A DNA stretch of 40,921 nucleotides, taken from the NCBI GenBank assembly GCA_009746045.1, contig RPFO01000016.1:1367604-1408524 (forward strand), read 5' to 3'. Positions 1 through 11,400 of this stretch are shown in pieces. Origin of the DNA: Mesostigma viride. Its lineage: Eukaryota > Streptophyta > Mesostigmatophyceae > Mesostigmatales > Mesostigmataceae. The translations under genes and the position numbers were made by a program. The notes below the pieces were generated by a model. It saw only the letters and a list, made by a program, of their open reading frames with translations. It made no database searches and had not been told where the DNA came from. Every line of letters starts with the position of its first letter. The stretch's first letter is position 1.

Positions 1-3000
1 CGTCTCCGACACCCCTTGCTTCCGCTCCTCGACAGCCCGCCACCCCTGCCTCCGCTCGTCGTACTCCTTCCTCAGCGATTCCATCTCATCCAGCAGGGCA
101 AACGCGCGGTCGACGAGACCTACGGCACTGCACGCTCGGATCAGGGTGTGCCACGTGCGCACATTGGGGGCGACGCCGTCCAGGGACATCTGGTCGCGCA
201 CGTCAAATGCGGCGCGGACATCGCCTGCGTCCGCGTGGGCCTGCAGGGGTGGGCAGGGTGGGGTGGCGTGGGTGGGGGTATTGCGGCGAGGACAAGGGGT
301 GCAAGCAATCAGCAAGGGCACGGGGGGCAAGCAATCCACAGGGCAAGGGCGTACAGCAGAGCAGTCGGGACGAAAATTCTATGTTATATTCATGATCAAA
401 ATTCACCCTAGTCCAAGAAGAGACAAGCCGACATCACCCGCATACGCATGTGGTTGCATGGCTGTTACTGTTAGAGCTTTACTGATTAAAGTAAGCAGCA
501 GAACTAAGTTCACTGGTACAACGACTTAGGCCAGCCCGGTGGCCGGAGCCACGCTGGGCACTTCAAAACGATTTGCTGAGGGCTTAAGTACCAAAAGTAA
601 TACTACTATCCTTTCAAGCAGGTCCCTGGTCTAGCCGCCGCAGATCACCGACGGATCCGTCCGCCGCCCATGAAGCGCTGCTCATCACTCTATGGACACT
701 CTACGGTCCAGTAGCGGTCACTATACACCCACCTTGAGAAGTGTGTTGTGCGTGTAGATGTCCGGCGCGATGCCATGGCGGGCTCTCATGTCCGCCACCA
801 CCGCGGCCGCCATCTCCCGGCGCCCCGCCACCACGCACGCCTTCAGCAGCGTGTTAAATGTGACCAGATTCGGCTCCACTCCTAAAGCACCCATGTCTTT
901 AAACAGCGCAAATGCACGCCCAGGGCTCGCGCCCTCCGCCTCCAGATTGATCATCGTGTTGAACGTGAAGGTGCTCGGAACAAGACCAGATTCCCGCATC
1001 TCCTTGTAGAGCTTGTGGGCAGCAGGGCGGTCGTTGCAGGCGGCGGCAGCGCCAAGGATGCCGGCGTAGGCCCGCGCGTCCAGGGACACCTGGGGGGAGG
1101 CCGCCGCGCGCTCCTGTGATGGGTGGGTGGGTGGGTGGGTGGTAATAGAGTACAGTAGTGTATATTAATTGGTGGTGATATGGGGTGGGAGTGAAGGTGG
1201 GGTGGGGGAACGTCCAAGGGTGGAATGGTGTGTGGGTCTCGCCCCGTATTGTTATCAAAAAAGTGCCACTACCACATCCCCCCGAAACGTACCGGTGTCT
1301 GTCTCGTGCAAAAAACGATTCAAAAAAAAAACTGTCACTGCCACTGCCCCCATCACACATCAACGCTCTTGATAGCAGCATCCCCTTGGCTCCATGCATG
1401 GTCCAGGTCCAGAACATAATCCCGTATCCTTTACTTAACAAGGCTACCGCGTACCCATACCCCCCCGCCGATCCTTCCCCTCCATCCGTACGTGAACAGC
1501 ATTATTCCCCTGCCCGTATATTATCATGCGAAATGCCCCACCGCGGACGCAAAATCTCCCTTGCCCAGCGCATCCCACCATTCCTGCATGGCCTCCCATC
1601 ATCCCTACTTGCCTCCCATCTTCCCTGCTTGCCTCCCACCAGTCCTGCTTGCCTCCCATCATCCCTGCTTGCCTCCCACCAGTCCTGCTTGCCTCCCATC
1701 ATCCCTGCTTGCCTCCCACCATTCCTGCTTGCATCCCATCATCCCTGCTTGCATCCCACCATTCCTGCATGGCCTCCCACCGTCCCTACTTGCCTCCCAT
1801 CTTCCCTGCTTGCCTCCCATCAATCCTGCTTGCCTCCCACCAGTCCTGCTTGCCTCCCATCATCCCTGCTTGCCTCCCACCATTCCTGCATGGCCTCCCA
1901 CCATTCCTGCTTGCCACCCACCATTCCTGCATGGCCTCCCACCATTCCTGCTTGCCTCCCACCATTCCTGCTTGCCTCCCATCTTCCCTGCTTGCCTCCC
2001 ACCATTCCTGCTTGCCTCCCATAATCCCTGCTTGCCTTCCACCATTCCTGCTTGCCTCCCATCATCCCTGCTTGCCTCCCATCATCCCTGCTTGCCTCCC
2101 ATCAATCCTGCTTGCCTCCCATCTTCCCTACTGGCCTCCCATCTTCCCTGCTTGCCTCCCATCATCCCTGCTTGCCTCCCACCATTCCTGCATGGCCTCC
2201 CATCAATCCTGCTTGCCTCCCACCAGTCCTGCTTGCCTCCCATCATCCCTGCTTGCCTCCCCCCATTCCTGCATGGCCTCCCATCATCCCTACTTGCCTC
2301 CCACCATTCCTGCTTGCCTCCCATCATCCCTGCTTGCCTCCCATCATCCCTGCTTGCCTCCCACCATTCCTGCTTGCCTCCCATCTTCCCTGCTTGCCTC
2401 CCACCAGTCCTGCTTGCCTCCCATCATTCCTGCTTGCCTCCCACCATTCCTACTTGCCTTCCATCATCCCTGCTTGCCTCCCATCATCCCTACTTGCCTC
2501 CCATCATCCCTGCTTGCCTCCCATCATCCCTGCTTGCCTCCCATCATCCTTACTTGCCTCCCATCATCCCTGCTTGCCTCCCACCATTCCTGCTTGCCTC
2601 CCACCATTCCTGCTTGCCTCCCATCATCCCTGCTTGCCTTCCACCATTCCTGCTTGCCTCCCATCATCCCTACTTGCCTCCCATCAATCCTGCTTGCCTT
2701 CCATCTTCCCTGCTTGCCTCCCACCATTCCTGCTTGCCTCCCATCTTCCCTGCTTGCCTCCCACCATTCCTGCATGGCCTTCCATCAATCCTGCTTGCCT
2801 CCCACCAGTCCTGCTTGCCTCCCATCATCCCTGCTGGCCTCCCATCATCCCTGCTTGCCTCCCACCATTCCTACTTGCCTCCCACCATTCCTACTTGCCT
2901 CCCATCATCCCTACTTGCCTCCCATCTTCCCTACTTGCCTCCCATCTTCCCTACTTGCCTCCCATCATTCCTGCTTGCCTCCCATCATCCCTACTTGCCT

Positions 3001-4504
3001 CCCACCATTCCTGCATGCCTCCCACCAGTCCTGCTTGCCTCCCATCATCCCTACTTGCCTCCCATCTTCCCTGCTTGCCTCCCATCTTCCCTACTTGCCT
3101 CCCATCATTCCTGCTCGCCTCCCATCATCCCTACTTGCCTCCCACCATTCCTGCATGCCTCCCATAATCCCTACTTGCCTCCCATCATCCCTGCTGGCCT
3201 CCCACCATTCCTACTTGCCTCCCATCATCCCTGCTTGCCTCCCATCTTCCCTACTTGCCTCCCATCATTCCTGCTTGCCTCCCATCATCCCTACTTGCCT
3301 CCCACCATTCCTGCATGCCTCCCATCATCCCTACTTGCCTCCCATCATCCCTGCTCGCCTCCCACCATTCCTACTTGCCTCCCATCATACCTACTTGCCT
3401 CCCATCATCCCTGCTTGCCTCCCATCATTCCTACTTGCCTCACATCAATCCTGATTCCTAACTGTTCTATAAAAATCTACATCTCAAAAACACACCGTAT
3501 GCCTACCGTTGCCGCCCACATGCCTCATGCCTACTTGTATAGAGCGGAACTACCATATTGTGACTCGTGTTGACCCCGCGAACCTGTATTGCGCGGAAGA
3601 CTGCCATCGCCGACGCCAGGTCGCCATTGCCCAGCGCGTACCCATCCACGAGCGCGTTGTAGTAGAACCCCACGTTGTGGCCCGGCAGCAGCCGCAGCAT
3701 GCGCAGGGCCAACTCAAGGCCTCGCCCCTGCTGGCTCCCGTCACCCCCCCCATCGATCCCATCGTCTCGCGTGCCTTGCTTACTGCCGTCACCTTCACCT
3801 CCCTTGGCCCCCAAGTCGCCGTGGCTCTCCACCCCGTTGACCCCGACATGGCCGCGGACACTTTCCATGCCACCCATGTCGTGATACCACTGGGCAGCAC
3901 CCAGGACCCCAGGCTCCTGATCCAGTACGGAGGCCCCTGTCTTAAAACTGGCATCTGCAGAGGCCCCCGTCCTACTACTATCATCCGCAAGAAGCCGGTT
4001 CGTTTCATCAAACTCCTCACCTTCCTCCTCCACCCGATTACCCCGTACGACCCCATTCCCTACCACACTCCCTACCATGTTCCCAACTCCATTCCCTTCC
4101 GATGATGTGGTCTCATAGGACCCGGAGTCCAAATCGTCCACCACCCTTGCCCCTGCGGGTATCAGCCTCTCCCTCCCAAACGCATCCGAACTCGGCCCCC
4201 AATCTGTGAGGGTCCCAGCGGCATCGCGGGTGGCGCTGGATGCTCGGTCCCAGCGAGTGCTGCCACCACGTTGCGATCCAGAGACATGATTGCGATGCGC
4301 GGCCGCATCTAGCGCGACGCACGCTTGCAGGAGCTGCGTGCGGGGCGCGCAGCGGGCCACGTTGACCCCTCTCGCGTGCAGCCGCTCGAGCAAAGCGACG
4401 CACTCGGCCAGCTGGCCGCACGACAGGAGTGAGAGGGCGGCGCGCTTGGCATCGGAGGGCTGGATGCGGGCGCCCGAGTCAAGCCGCGCAGTGATGGACG
4501 CGAG
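1..4504 (-). CDS. PPR (pentatricopeptide repeat) protein, C-terminal part, partial
   Basis: Three exons read on the minus strand: 3584-4504, 733-1113 and 1-240, continuing past the left edge. All three visible junctions fall between codons (phase 0). Acceptors end CTGCCAG, ATCACAG and CCTGCAG; donors are CAG|GTTCGC (weak) and AAG|GTGGGT. The visible 514 residues contain about six PPR motifs, for example YNALVDGYALGNGDLASAMA, FNTMINLEAEGASPGRAFAL, FNTLLKACVVAGRREMAAAV and WHTLIRACSAVGLVDRAFAL, with the spliced motif HNTLLK|AHADAGDVRAAF spanning an intron. A Gly/Ser/Asp/Glu-rich stretch of about 200 residues (visible residues 62-260) separates an N-terminal helical repeat from the main array. 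After the last repeat the chain turns highly charged (EMESLRKEYDERRQ). PPR proteins are usually organellar RNA-binding factors; target and location cannot be read here. The N-terminal exons were not found. The fold is certain, the 3584 donor less so. Confidence 0.9.
241..732 (-). other. Intron of the PPR gene (492 nt)
   Basis: It lies between exons 733-1113 and 1-240. The donor GTGGGTG is followed by an in-frame stop (TAG), and the acceptor CCCACCCCTGCAG closes a pyrimidine-rich tract. Splicing joins two halves of one PPR motif, which confirms the boundaries. Nothing else is recognised inside. Confidence 0.85.
1571..3457. repeat. 20-bp minisatellite inside a PPR intron, about 94 units
   Basis: The core unit is GCCTCCCATCATCCCTGCTT with scattered variants (CACCATT, CACCAGT, CATCTTC, TACTT). 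Some units carry CATGG and are 21 bp, which shifts the register. The array fills about three quarters of intron 1114-3583 of the minus-strand PPR gene. On the transcribed sense strand every unit has two GGG runs. Because 20 is not a multiple of 3 and the unit lacks stops, all plus frames stay open for hundreds of codons; those Pro/Leu/Ser-rich ORFs are artefacts. Confidence 0.97.
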
Positions 4505-5345
4505 CTGGCAGGGAGATGAGGAATATGGGGCCGGGTGGGGGAGGGCGATGGGGGGTAATGGGGGTGATGGGCGCGAGCTGTAAGAGAAGAAGGGACAGGG
4601 CAGGAGCAAGAGCAGAGAAAAAGTGTAATTATCATAGAAATAAGTAAAACACTACTCTCTATAGTAGTAATAAAATAATATAAAATAATCGTACAAAATA
4701 ATACAAATAAACGTAAATATCCAATAATGATAGAAACCAGAAACAAAAAACTAATCCCAGAATAGGTAGGATACCTGGTGCAAAGAAAGATCGGGCAGGG
4801 TGTGAGGGGGGTGACGGGCTGAGGGGGAAGAGGAAGGCAAGGGAGGGTGGGAAGAGGTGAGGGCGGTTGAGGGGGGTCACGGGCGTGCAGGAAGCCAGAA
4901 ACAAAGCACAATCACGCCCATGTTCTTCATTCATGGTTTGGTGCGGGCGCCGAAGTTGAGCTGGGCGGTGAGGGATGTGAGCTGTAAGGGAAAATAAGAA
5001 ACATGGGTGGGGTGGCAGGTGAGAGGGGCGATGGGGGTGATTGCATGGAGGCAGAGGAAAGAACGAGCGAGCCAGCGTGGCTCGTTCACGGTTTGTGGCG
5101 TCGGCTCTTCTTCGATTTCGAGAGGCTGAGTTAACTAAGCGACTGGCAGACCAATGAGGAAGGGATAAATGGACAAGAGTAGCATTAGGGCATAATAGCA
5201 TCTAGGCAAGACTATAATAAGATAAAAAAAAGTTCGAGATAAAAGGTGGTATAACAGGTATGCAAAAATCACCACCGTACGTCCTTTGTACCATTTGGTG
5301 GGTGATGGCACAGAGAGGGATGTCAGCTGGGGAAGCGCGGGGAGG
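4505..5345 (-). repeat. Decayed tandem copies of the PPR intron end and exon start
   Basis: Upstream (in gene sense) of the real acceptor at 4505, similar 'pyrimidine tract + CAG + exon head' segments recur. At about 4983 CTTACAG is followed by codons for LTSLTAQLNFGARTKP, to be compared with the genuine exon start LASITARLDSGARIQP. At about 5327 TTCCCCAG is followed by LTSLSVPSP. A further GAGCTGTAAGAG-like segment lies near 4570. Each copy soon runs into a stop or loses similarity. An A/T-rich insert (about 4615-4780) and G-rich tracts lie between them. Confidence 0.65.
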
Positions 5346-5412
5346 GCAGGGAGGGCAGGGAGGGCAGGGAGGGTGGGGAGGGTGGGGAGGGCGGGGAGGG
5401 CGGGGAGGGCGA
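5335..5412. repeat. G-rich 10-bp tandem repeat (GGGAGGGCAG type)
   Basis: About eight units of GGGAGGGCAG, GGGAGGGTGG and GGGAGGGCGG on the plus strand. On the minus strand it is the pyrimidine tract before the duplicated acceptor at about 5327. Consecutive GGG runs make plus-strand G-quadruplex formation plausible. Confidence 0.85.
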
Positions 5413-5747
5413 GCAGGGCAAAGTGGGTAGGGTAGGAGCAAGACCAGTCCACAAGAACGCCTGTTTGTCTGCTAATGGTGGGATTGGGGCATGAGGGGGG
5501 TGGAAGGTTCCTTGATGGCTACCCGCGTGACGCCGTGTATGTGCTAGGAGTCAAAGAATGGGTGACAAGCGGGCAGCAGGGGTGGCAAGCGTGATGGGTG
5601 GCAAGCGGGCAGGATAGACAGGCGCATGCATGGAGTTCCGATGATTCACCCAGGGAGGCAGAGCCGCCCATCCTTGGCGCCAATCGAGGGACGTTGAGCA
5701 ACTTGCTACCAATTCACTTTTCACCTCTACCTGGAGGACTTGACAAG

Positions 5748-5975
5748 CATGCCAAATCCCACTCGCTGCCAATACTGTAGTGTGCGTTATACATACAACA
5801 GGCTGCTGTGGTGGGGTGTGTACACGCATGCCAAATCCCACTCGCTGCCAAGACTGTAGTGTGCGTTATACATACAACAGGCTGCTGTAGTGGGGTGTGT
5901 ACACGCATGCCAGACCCCACTCGCTGCCAAGCCTGTAGTGTACGTAATAGTGTACGTTATACATACAACAGGCTC
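5748..5975. repeat. 79-bp tandem repeat, three units
   Basis: Units start with CATGCCAAATCCCACTCGCT at 5748, 5827 and 5906, an exact 79-bp spacing. The third unit has CAGACCCC for CAAATCCC and an internal duplication around GTGTACGTAATAGTGTACGT. No coding function is seen. Confidence 0.95.
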
Positions 5976-6198
5976 AACGTATCAAACCAGGAGCGGATAC
6001 CAGCAGTGCACCGCGCGCCGAGAAACAACCAACAAGTTTCCTGTGGAACAAAAATTTTTCCTGAACAAAAACTTCCTGTGGATCGGTAGTGGCGCCTGTA
6101 GATCTATAGTAACGGACGAGGTCTTGACAGCAGGTTAAAAGCCTGAACAGCATGTTGAAAGCCTTGACAGCCGGTTGAAAATGGATAAAATCGTGATG

Positions 6199-7011
6199 TC
6201 AATAAAGCATGATGTCAAAACCCACCGAACTATCCAGCTCGCAGCAGCCATCCCCGGCTGCCTCCCTCGCAGCTCTGTTTGCGACCGCAGGGCCAGTTAC
6301 CCCACCAATCCCCAATGTTCCCATGCCCCGGCGGCCCCTGCTGACAGACGCCCCTTGGCCCCGCGCCCCCTTGCCGCCCGGCCGCCTCCCAGGGCGCCCC
6401 TGCGCGTGTGTGGGGGTGTCCCTGCTGTGCGGCTCTCCTTCCTCGCTCCGTCTCGTTTCTTCTGGCAACTGCACGGGAAGGGGAGTGGACAAGACCGTGG
6501 CGCCAGCCGCTGCACTGTTCATGGGAGATGCGGTCACCGTTGACGTGCTGTCTTTCATGGATGGGCTGGTCTTGGTAGACGCGCCATTCAGTTTGGTGGA
6601 TGCGCCGCCCTTGGTGTGTGCGCCAGTTGTGGGGGATGCGGAGGCAGTGGCGGATGTGGAGCTTTTAATGGATACGCTGCTCGGCGTAGCGGGCACGCCT
6701 GCCTTGCTGGGTGTGCCTGCCTTGCTGGGCGTGCCTGTCGTCATGTTGGTGGGCGTGGAGTTCTTGGTAGATGTCCCAGTTTTCGCATGGGGTGCGGGGG
6801 TTGTGTCACCACTAGGCAGGTTCCCACTGCGCAGCGCGGCACGTGGCAGCTTGGCGCCATTAGGGGTGGTTGTGCTGGTGGTGAGAATGCTGACGCTGCT
6901 GCTGCTGTTGGTGGTGGGGCGTGGCTCATTTGTGCTATCATCCGACACGGCTGTCGGTGGCGGCTTCTTCGAACGGGGGACATCTGGTGCGCAGGGACGG
7001 GGTGATATCAA
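6199..7011 (-). CDS. Hypothetical Ser/Thr/Pro/Ala-rich disordered protein (uncertain)
   Basis: A 270-codon minus-strand frame is rich in Ser, Thr, Pro, Ala and Lys, with imperfect repeats such as GTPSKAGTPSKAGVPATPSS and GASTKLNGASTKTSPSMKDS. It has no Cys/Trp-rich core or catalytic motif. The first in-frame start-like codon is TTG and the frame stays open upstream, so no true ATG is seen and it may be an internal exon. The overlapping plus-strand frame 6209-7081 is Val/Leu/Gly-rich and reads as its shadow. A disordered, mucin-like or linker region is possible; no family is recognised. Being non-coding GC-rich DNA is a real alternative. Confidence 0.35.
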   Translation of the reverse strand: MISPRPCAPDVPRSKKPPPTAVSDDSTNEPRPTTNSSSSVSILTTSTTTPNGAKLPRAALRSGNLPSGDTTPAPHAKTGTSTKNSTPTNMTTGTPSKAGTPSKAGVPATPSSVSIKSSTSATASASPTTGAHTKGGASTKLNGASTKTSPSMKDSTSTVTASPMNSAAAGATVLSTPLPVQLPEETRRSEEGEPHSRDTPTHAQGRPGRRPGGKGARGQGASVSRGRRGMGTLGIGGVTGPAVANRAAREAAGDGCCELDSSVGFDIMLY

Positions 7012-7363
7012 AGTAAAAGCACGTGACTGCGTCAGTATAATATGCGGAGCGATGAAGTGGATATCGCGAGCAAATACTTGATGCGGCGGGCTCTACATAC
7101 ACGAAATTGTTCTTGTGGGTTCTATACACAAGAAATATGGTGGCTGTCTATATACTACCACACACGCTATACCACGACTATAAAGCGGCTATTTCACCAT
7201 TATTTCGATAGGGGATAGCCAGGTTGCAACTGAGTGGCTCATGGCATGGGTAGCGAGGGTGTTGCATGCGCAGCAACAGGGCGGGCCTGAATTGTTATTA
7301 GAGGGTATAGCATCCGCAACAACAGGGCATGGAATTGCTATCTCAGAATGGGTTTTGTGCTGC

Positions 7364-7416
7364 GGGGGGTGGGGTGGGGTGGGGTGGGGTGGGGTGGGGT
7401 GGGGGGTTAGGGGGGA
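7364..7416. repeat. (GGGGT)n simple repeat
   Basis: About eight GGGGT units end in GGGGGGTTAGGGGG. It is a potential plus-strand G-quadruplex. It is not a recognised algal telomere repeat. Confidence 0.9.
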
Positions 7417-8211
7417 TGTCTCCGATGGGGGGGTTGAGTAAGAAAAGACCGAGGAGAAGGCTGGGTCCAAATACGGGACGTTAGGAAAGGCAAGGCCATG
7501 CGATAGATAATGCATTTCAGAGACAGGAATTCATTACCTTGGTATTTACTTATGCGTAAAGGAATAGTTGTCTTTAAACGATGGCTGCCTTGCAAAGCTA
7601 CAGCATGGAACCCACTGGTCACTATGACTGTTGGGCGGTAACCTTGCAAAGCCTTAAAACCATCCAGGCCAAACGTTGCCAGTGATCATGCTCCCTGGTT
7701 TACGGCTACTACAGAAATGCCGCCCCCGGTGCAGGTCTGCACACGCACAAGCCCATCCAGGCCATTTCGATTGGTGGATCTATGATTGGGGGGACTGACG
7801 GAGGAAACACAGAACCCCAGGCTCAGCCACACCCCCCATCAAAGCATCCAATCTCTCCAAACTAATGGACAAGAACGCCAATTTGTAAAAGTCCAAGCGG
7901 AAAGTGTGAGCCCAGAAATCATCTATGGAACAAAATCCGAGAAAGGTGATAAAAAATAAAATTATTGCAACGTTGACGAGAAAGGGATGATCTCCTGTGG
8001 AAAAAGCTGAATTTGTTGGCTCACTTTTGTTGTAGAGTCCAGTCTCCCCCCCGGGGCGGGGGGGGGGGGGGGGCGACATGCACACGTTGGCAGTCGCGCA
8101 TTACCACAAAACTGGCACTTTTTTGTGCATATGGAGAAATATCAGTAATGCTTTTCAGGTTACAGCCCTGAATTCATTCATGTACGTCCGGCATTTTTAC
8201 CTGTTTGGGGT

Positions 8212-8312
8212 CCTGTTTACTCATCACATGTCCTGTTTACTCATCACATGTCCTGTTTACTCATCACATGTCCTGTTTACTCATCACATGTCCTGTTTAC
8301 TCATCACATGTC
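8212..8312. repeat. 20-bp tandem repeat, five units
   Basis: Five exact copies of TACTCATCACATGTCCTGTT. The unit is unrelated in sequence to the other 20-bp arrays in this window. Confidence 0.97.
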
Positions 8313-10354
8313 AGCCCGCCCCCCCCTCCCCACACACCGTTTTGTCTATACAAATGGCGAATCAGGTTAGTCTAGGAGGGCTGCCACTCGCATCATATGC
8401 GTAGGTACGCGCATGCATCCTGCCGCCACTCATGCCAAACGACGCTTGGCTGCGATCGTTCAATTTCGGCGGACATGCTCAATGAGAAACGAAGAACCGT
8501 AATTAAGATTTAGAAGGCCGAGCGGATTTCAAAACACTCACAGACCCAAGCCAACCTTCGCTTTCTTGCGGGCTCTAACATGCTTTCATACTTTTCAATT
8601 ACTTTCTGTTCATACCTGGGGGTTTCATGCTCGAGGCTTCCATGGCCTTGGACGCAAAAACGCATGGTGACGAGATTGGCTTGGCATTTAATCTTACGTC
8701 TACAGCAAATTGCACCTGATGTCCGCAGCGATTGAAATCTACAGGTCGACATGTTTGGAGAAGCCGTAATTGGTGGTGAATTGCAGCCATCGTCCAAATT
8801 ACGACTGGATCATGGGCCGCCGTCTCTCAGTTACTTCCTGGTTCCTTAACCTTCTCCATTTTTTCTTTTTCGGGCTTTTTCTGCGGCTTTAGCGGCAAGA
8901 TGAGGTATAGGCGGCTCGCCTAACAACAAGAGGAATGTGGCCAACGCAGAAAGTACACGCCCCAATATACGCTATGGCGGTAAATGGCGGCCAAAGGCGT
9001 CGGTGCCTGGTGGCCAGAGTTTTGCCGGCAATGAGCGAGCACGAGTTATGAATGCTGACAGCTGACAGATCCTTGCTACGGTTGTTGTTGTTGTTGTTGC
9101 ATCCAGAAAGGAGGCTCGCAACTTGGAATTCAATCAAATTTTCCTTAGTAGGACGACGTTTTGTGTTAAAGGCCAAGCTTACATATACGGACACACAACG
9201 GCCTAGTGCGGCTAGCATGACAGACGGATTGCCTGTGCGGCTGTGCCGGCTGTGCCGTGTGCTGCTGCGTGCATGAGCGTGAAAGAGTCTGTCACCACTC
9301 GAAACGACGCCAGTGGCATTTGACAGAATTTCCTGGTCATGTAACTCACCACTCACCAGTCACCAGACCATGGTGTGGCTGAATGCAAACTGCTGAGATG
9401 ACCTGGGTATTCTTGTGGGTACTGAGCAGGGTACTATTATATTGACTTTTGCTGGGCCGCGCGCGGTCGGACCGTGACGGACCCCCTTCAGTCTCCAAGG
9501 CCCGAGCCCGCGCGCGCGATTCAACCTCAGCACCCAGCGCGGCGCTCCTCGCTCTCCATGGCGGCCATGGGCCTCGCAAGTGTGGGTGGTTCCGCTTACA
9601 GCACTGTAGATAGCATGGGCTTCGCAAGTTACGCGAGTGGTATGCGCACTTGCGCAGACTCCAGGCCGGTCACAGCACTAGCCTACTACACCACTATAGA
9701 TTCTCTGCTGCCCATGTGCGGCGTGGGACACCACCACCACCACAACAACTAGCCTACCACTGGAGACATGTGGGCCACGGGCCGTAGGCAGAGTGGGCAC
9801 GGGCGTGGACACGACGACTGGCTCTGGAGTCTGGAGTCTGGATTCTGGAAGTTGCCAGAGAGGCGATAGCCACGGCGCAGCGCATTTTACCGTTGGCCTC
9901 GAATGCTTACGTGACACACGTCCCGCAGGCGTCGCGTCGAGCGGTTACCTATATCTGCTTTCCCTGCTGGGTAAAATATCGCTGCTATCGAGAACCGGGT
10001 TCTAAGACATCGCTTACTTTTGATAGGATCCCATTAGGACCTCCGAATTCCGATAGTTACGCAATTATCTCGATTAGCCGATTAACCGCAGGCTTTCTCA
10101 GTTGCTTGCCGTCCCGCGAAAATCGTCCCGCCATGATCTTCAACGTTGTATGTGGGCAATGGGCATAACGTGCTGCTGCTGCTGGTTATGCACGGGGGCG
10201 TATATTCTATCCAAGCCCGCCATAGATAAGGCTACCACGGCGTTGTCTTCACTGTTCCCAACGCAGCTGATGCGGCTTTAGTTAGCAATGTTGCAGATCG
10301 GCATGTGTTGAGGGTCCAGGGCTGATCAGAATACACCCGTGTCACCGCTTCGCC

Positions 10355-10852
10355 ATGGCTCAATGGGTCGGAGTACATGCGCTGTCCTGCACTACAGCAG
10401 TGAATGAGAGCATTCACGGGCGACACGCGGGCAGCTCGCTTGGCAATTTTTCAAACTCAGGCCGCCGTAGGACTAGCCGGGCGCTGCCCTGGGCTCACAT
10501 AGCAAGTTCTAGGAGGCCAGATCCACGTGGATACCGCGGCGCTACCAGACCACCCCACTCATGGGCTGTATCTGCTCACCAAGGGGTTGAACTTGCTCAT
10601 GCCCCACAACAAGTTGTCCACAAACCGTCCGAATTGGCACAGCTTGCGGCCGGCCCGGCAAAGGCAACCACATCCTCTGTGGGAAAGTCTTCTGTTCCGG
10701 TTCCCCTGCCTGCCAATTCCACCATCATCCTACCGGTAGGCGCCGCGCTTCTTGTGGGTGCGCTGGTCTTTTTCCTGCGTGGCAAAGGCTCGAAGGGATC
10801 TAGAGACGACCTCGTGGACCGGGGCCAGCTTCCAGAAGAACGAGACGTGTAA
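10355..10852 (+). CDS. Possible single-pass, C-terminally anchored membrane protein
   Basis: A 165-codon frame opens with ATG and ends at TAA. The last 60 residues are protein-like: a Pro/Ser-rich linker, then a hydrophobic span IILPVGAALLVGALVFF (about residues 124-140), then a basic stop-transfer flank RGKGSKGSRDD and an acidic tail. The first 100 residues are Arg/His/Ser-rich and not convincing, so the true start or an upstream exon boundary may lie within it (for example the AG ending TTGGCACAG near 10641). No family is recognised. A chance ORF cannot be excluded. Confidence 0.35.
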   Translation: MAQWVGVHALSCTTAVNESIHGRHAGSSLGNFSNSGRRRTSRALPWAHIASSRRPDPRGYRGATRPPHSWAVSAHQGVELAHAPQQVVHKPSELAQLAAGPAKATTSSVGKSSVPVPLPANSTIILPVGAALLVGALVFFLRGKGSKGSRDDLVDRGQLPEERDV

Positions 10853-11191
10853 GTGGCTTTTGCATGAACGTTGCTATAGGGCCGGGGATCTTCGTCGCCA
10901 CTGAAATACACACCGCTCGAGCTTGGCGCCAATTTTCTTGTCATGTTGATAGAAGAAGTATCAGGAGGAGACGATGATTTAGTCCTTTGTCTAGCAATTC
11001 AGCCGTCGGCATTTGAGTGCGCTTGCATTGCCAGGGACTTCAGTGGTGGATGCATACGTGATTGGTGGATGCCTGTGCCAGGGTCGGTATTTCTAGGCCA
11101 TCAATGACGTTACTGGCCCATCCATGACATCTCCTGGTCGTCTCTAAGCCATCTCTGGGCCATCACTGGCATGGTAACCCGGCTAGTAGCG

Positions 11192-11400
11192 TATATCTAG
11201 ATGCTGTGTCCTATATCTAGATGTCGCGTCCTATATCTAGATGCTGCGTCCTATATCTAGATGCTGCGTCCTATATCTAGATGCTGTGTCCTTTATCTAG
11301 ATGCTGCGTCCTATATCTAGATGCTGTGTCCTATATCTAGATGCTGCGTCCTATATCTAGATGCTGTGTCCTATATCTAGATGCTGCGTCGCATATCTAG
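11192..11400. repeat. 20-bp tandem repeat, about ten units
   Basis: The unit is TATATCTAGATGCTGTGTCC, with G/A and C/T variants in the CTGYGTCC half. Register is exact at 20 bp across the array. Flanking sequence shows no gene. Confidence 0.96.

Larger units (their letters stand above)
7012..10354. other. Gene-poor stretch with simple repeats
   Basis: Apart from the (GGGGT)n tract, a C/G homopolymer run near 8047-8075, the 20-bp array at 8212-8312, a (GTT)n run near 9075 and a (CAC)n run near 9730, I see no supportable gene. The frames here (for example 7780-8085, 8510-8797 and 8889-9356, all minus) have no recognisable domains or splice context. Confidence 0.5.

Noticed and set aside
1185-3573. 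Very long plus-strand ORFs rich in Pro, Leu, Ser (up to 693 codons)
   Set aside because: They are read-through of a stop-free 20-bp minisatellite inside an intron of a minus-strand gene; all plus frames are equally open.
6209-7081. 290-codon plus-strand ORF with hydrophobic Val/Leu stretches resembling membrane segments
   Set aside because: It is the complement of a Ser/Thr/Pro-rich frame; the hydrophobic runs come from the reverse of Ser/Thr/Lys-rich codons.
7364-7416. (GGGGT)n as an internal telomere repeat
   Set aside because: The unit is not TTTAGGG or TTAGGG; it is a short, isolated simple repeat.
7780-8085. Minus-strand ORF with a hydrophobic stretch, possible small membrane protein
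   Set aside because: Its N-terminus comes from a C/G homopolymer run, it has no family resemblance and no splice or start context; chance is likely.
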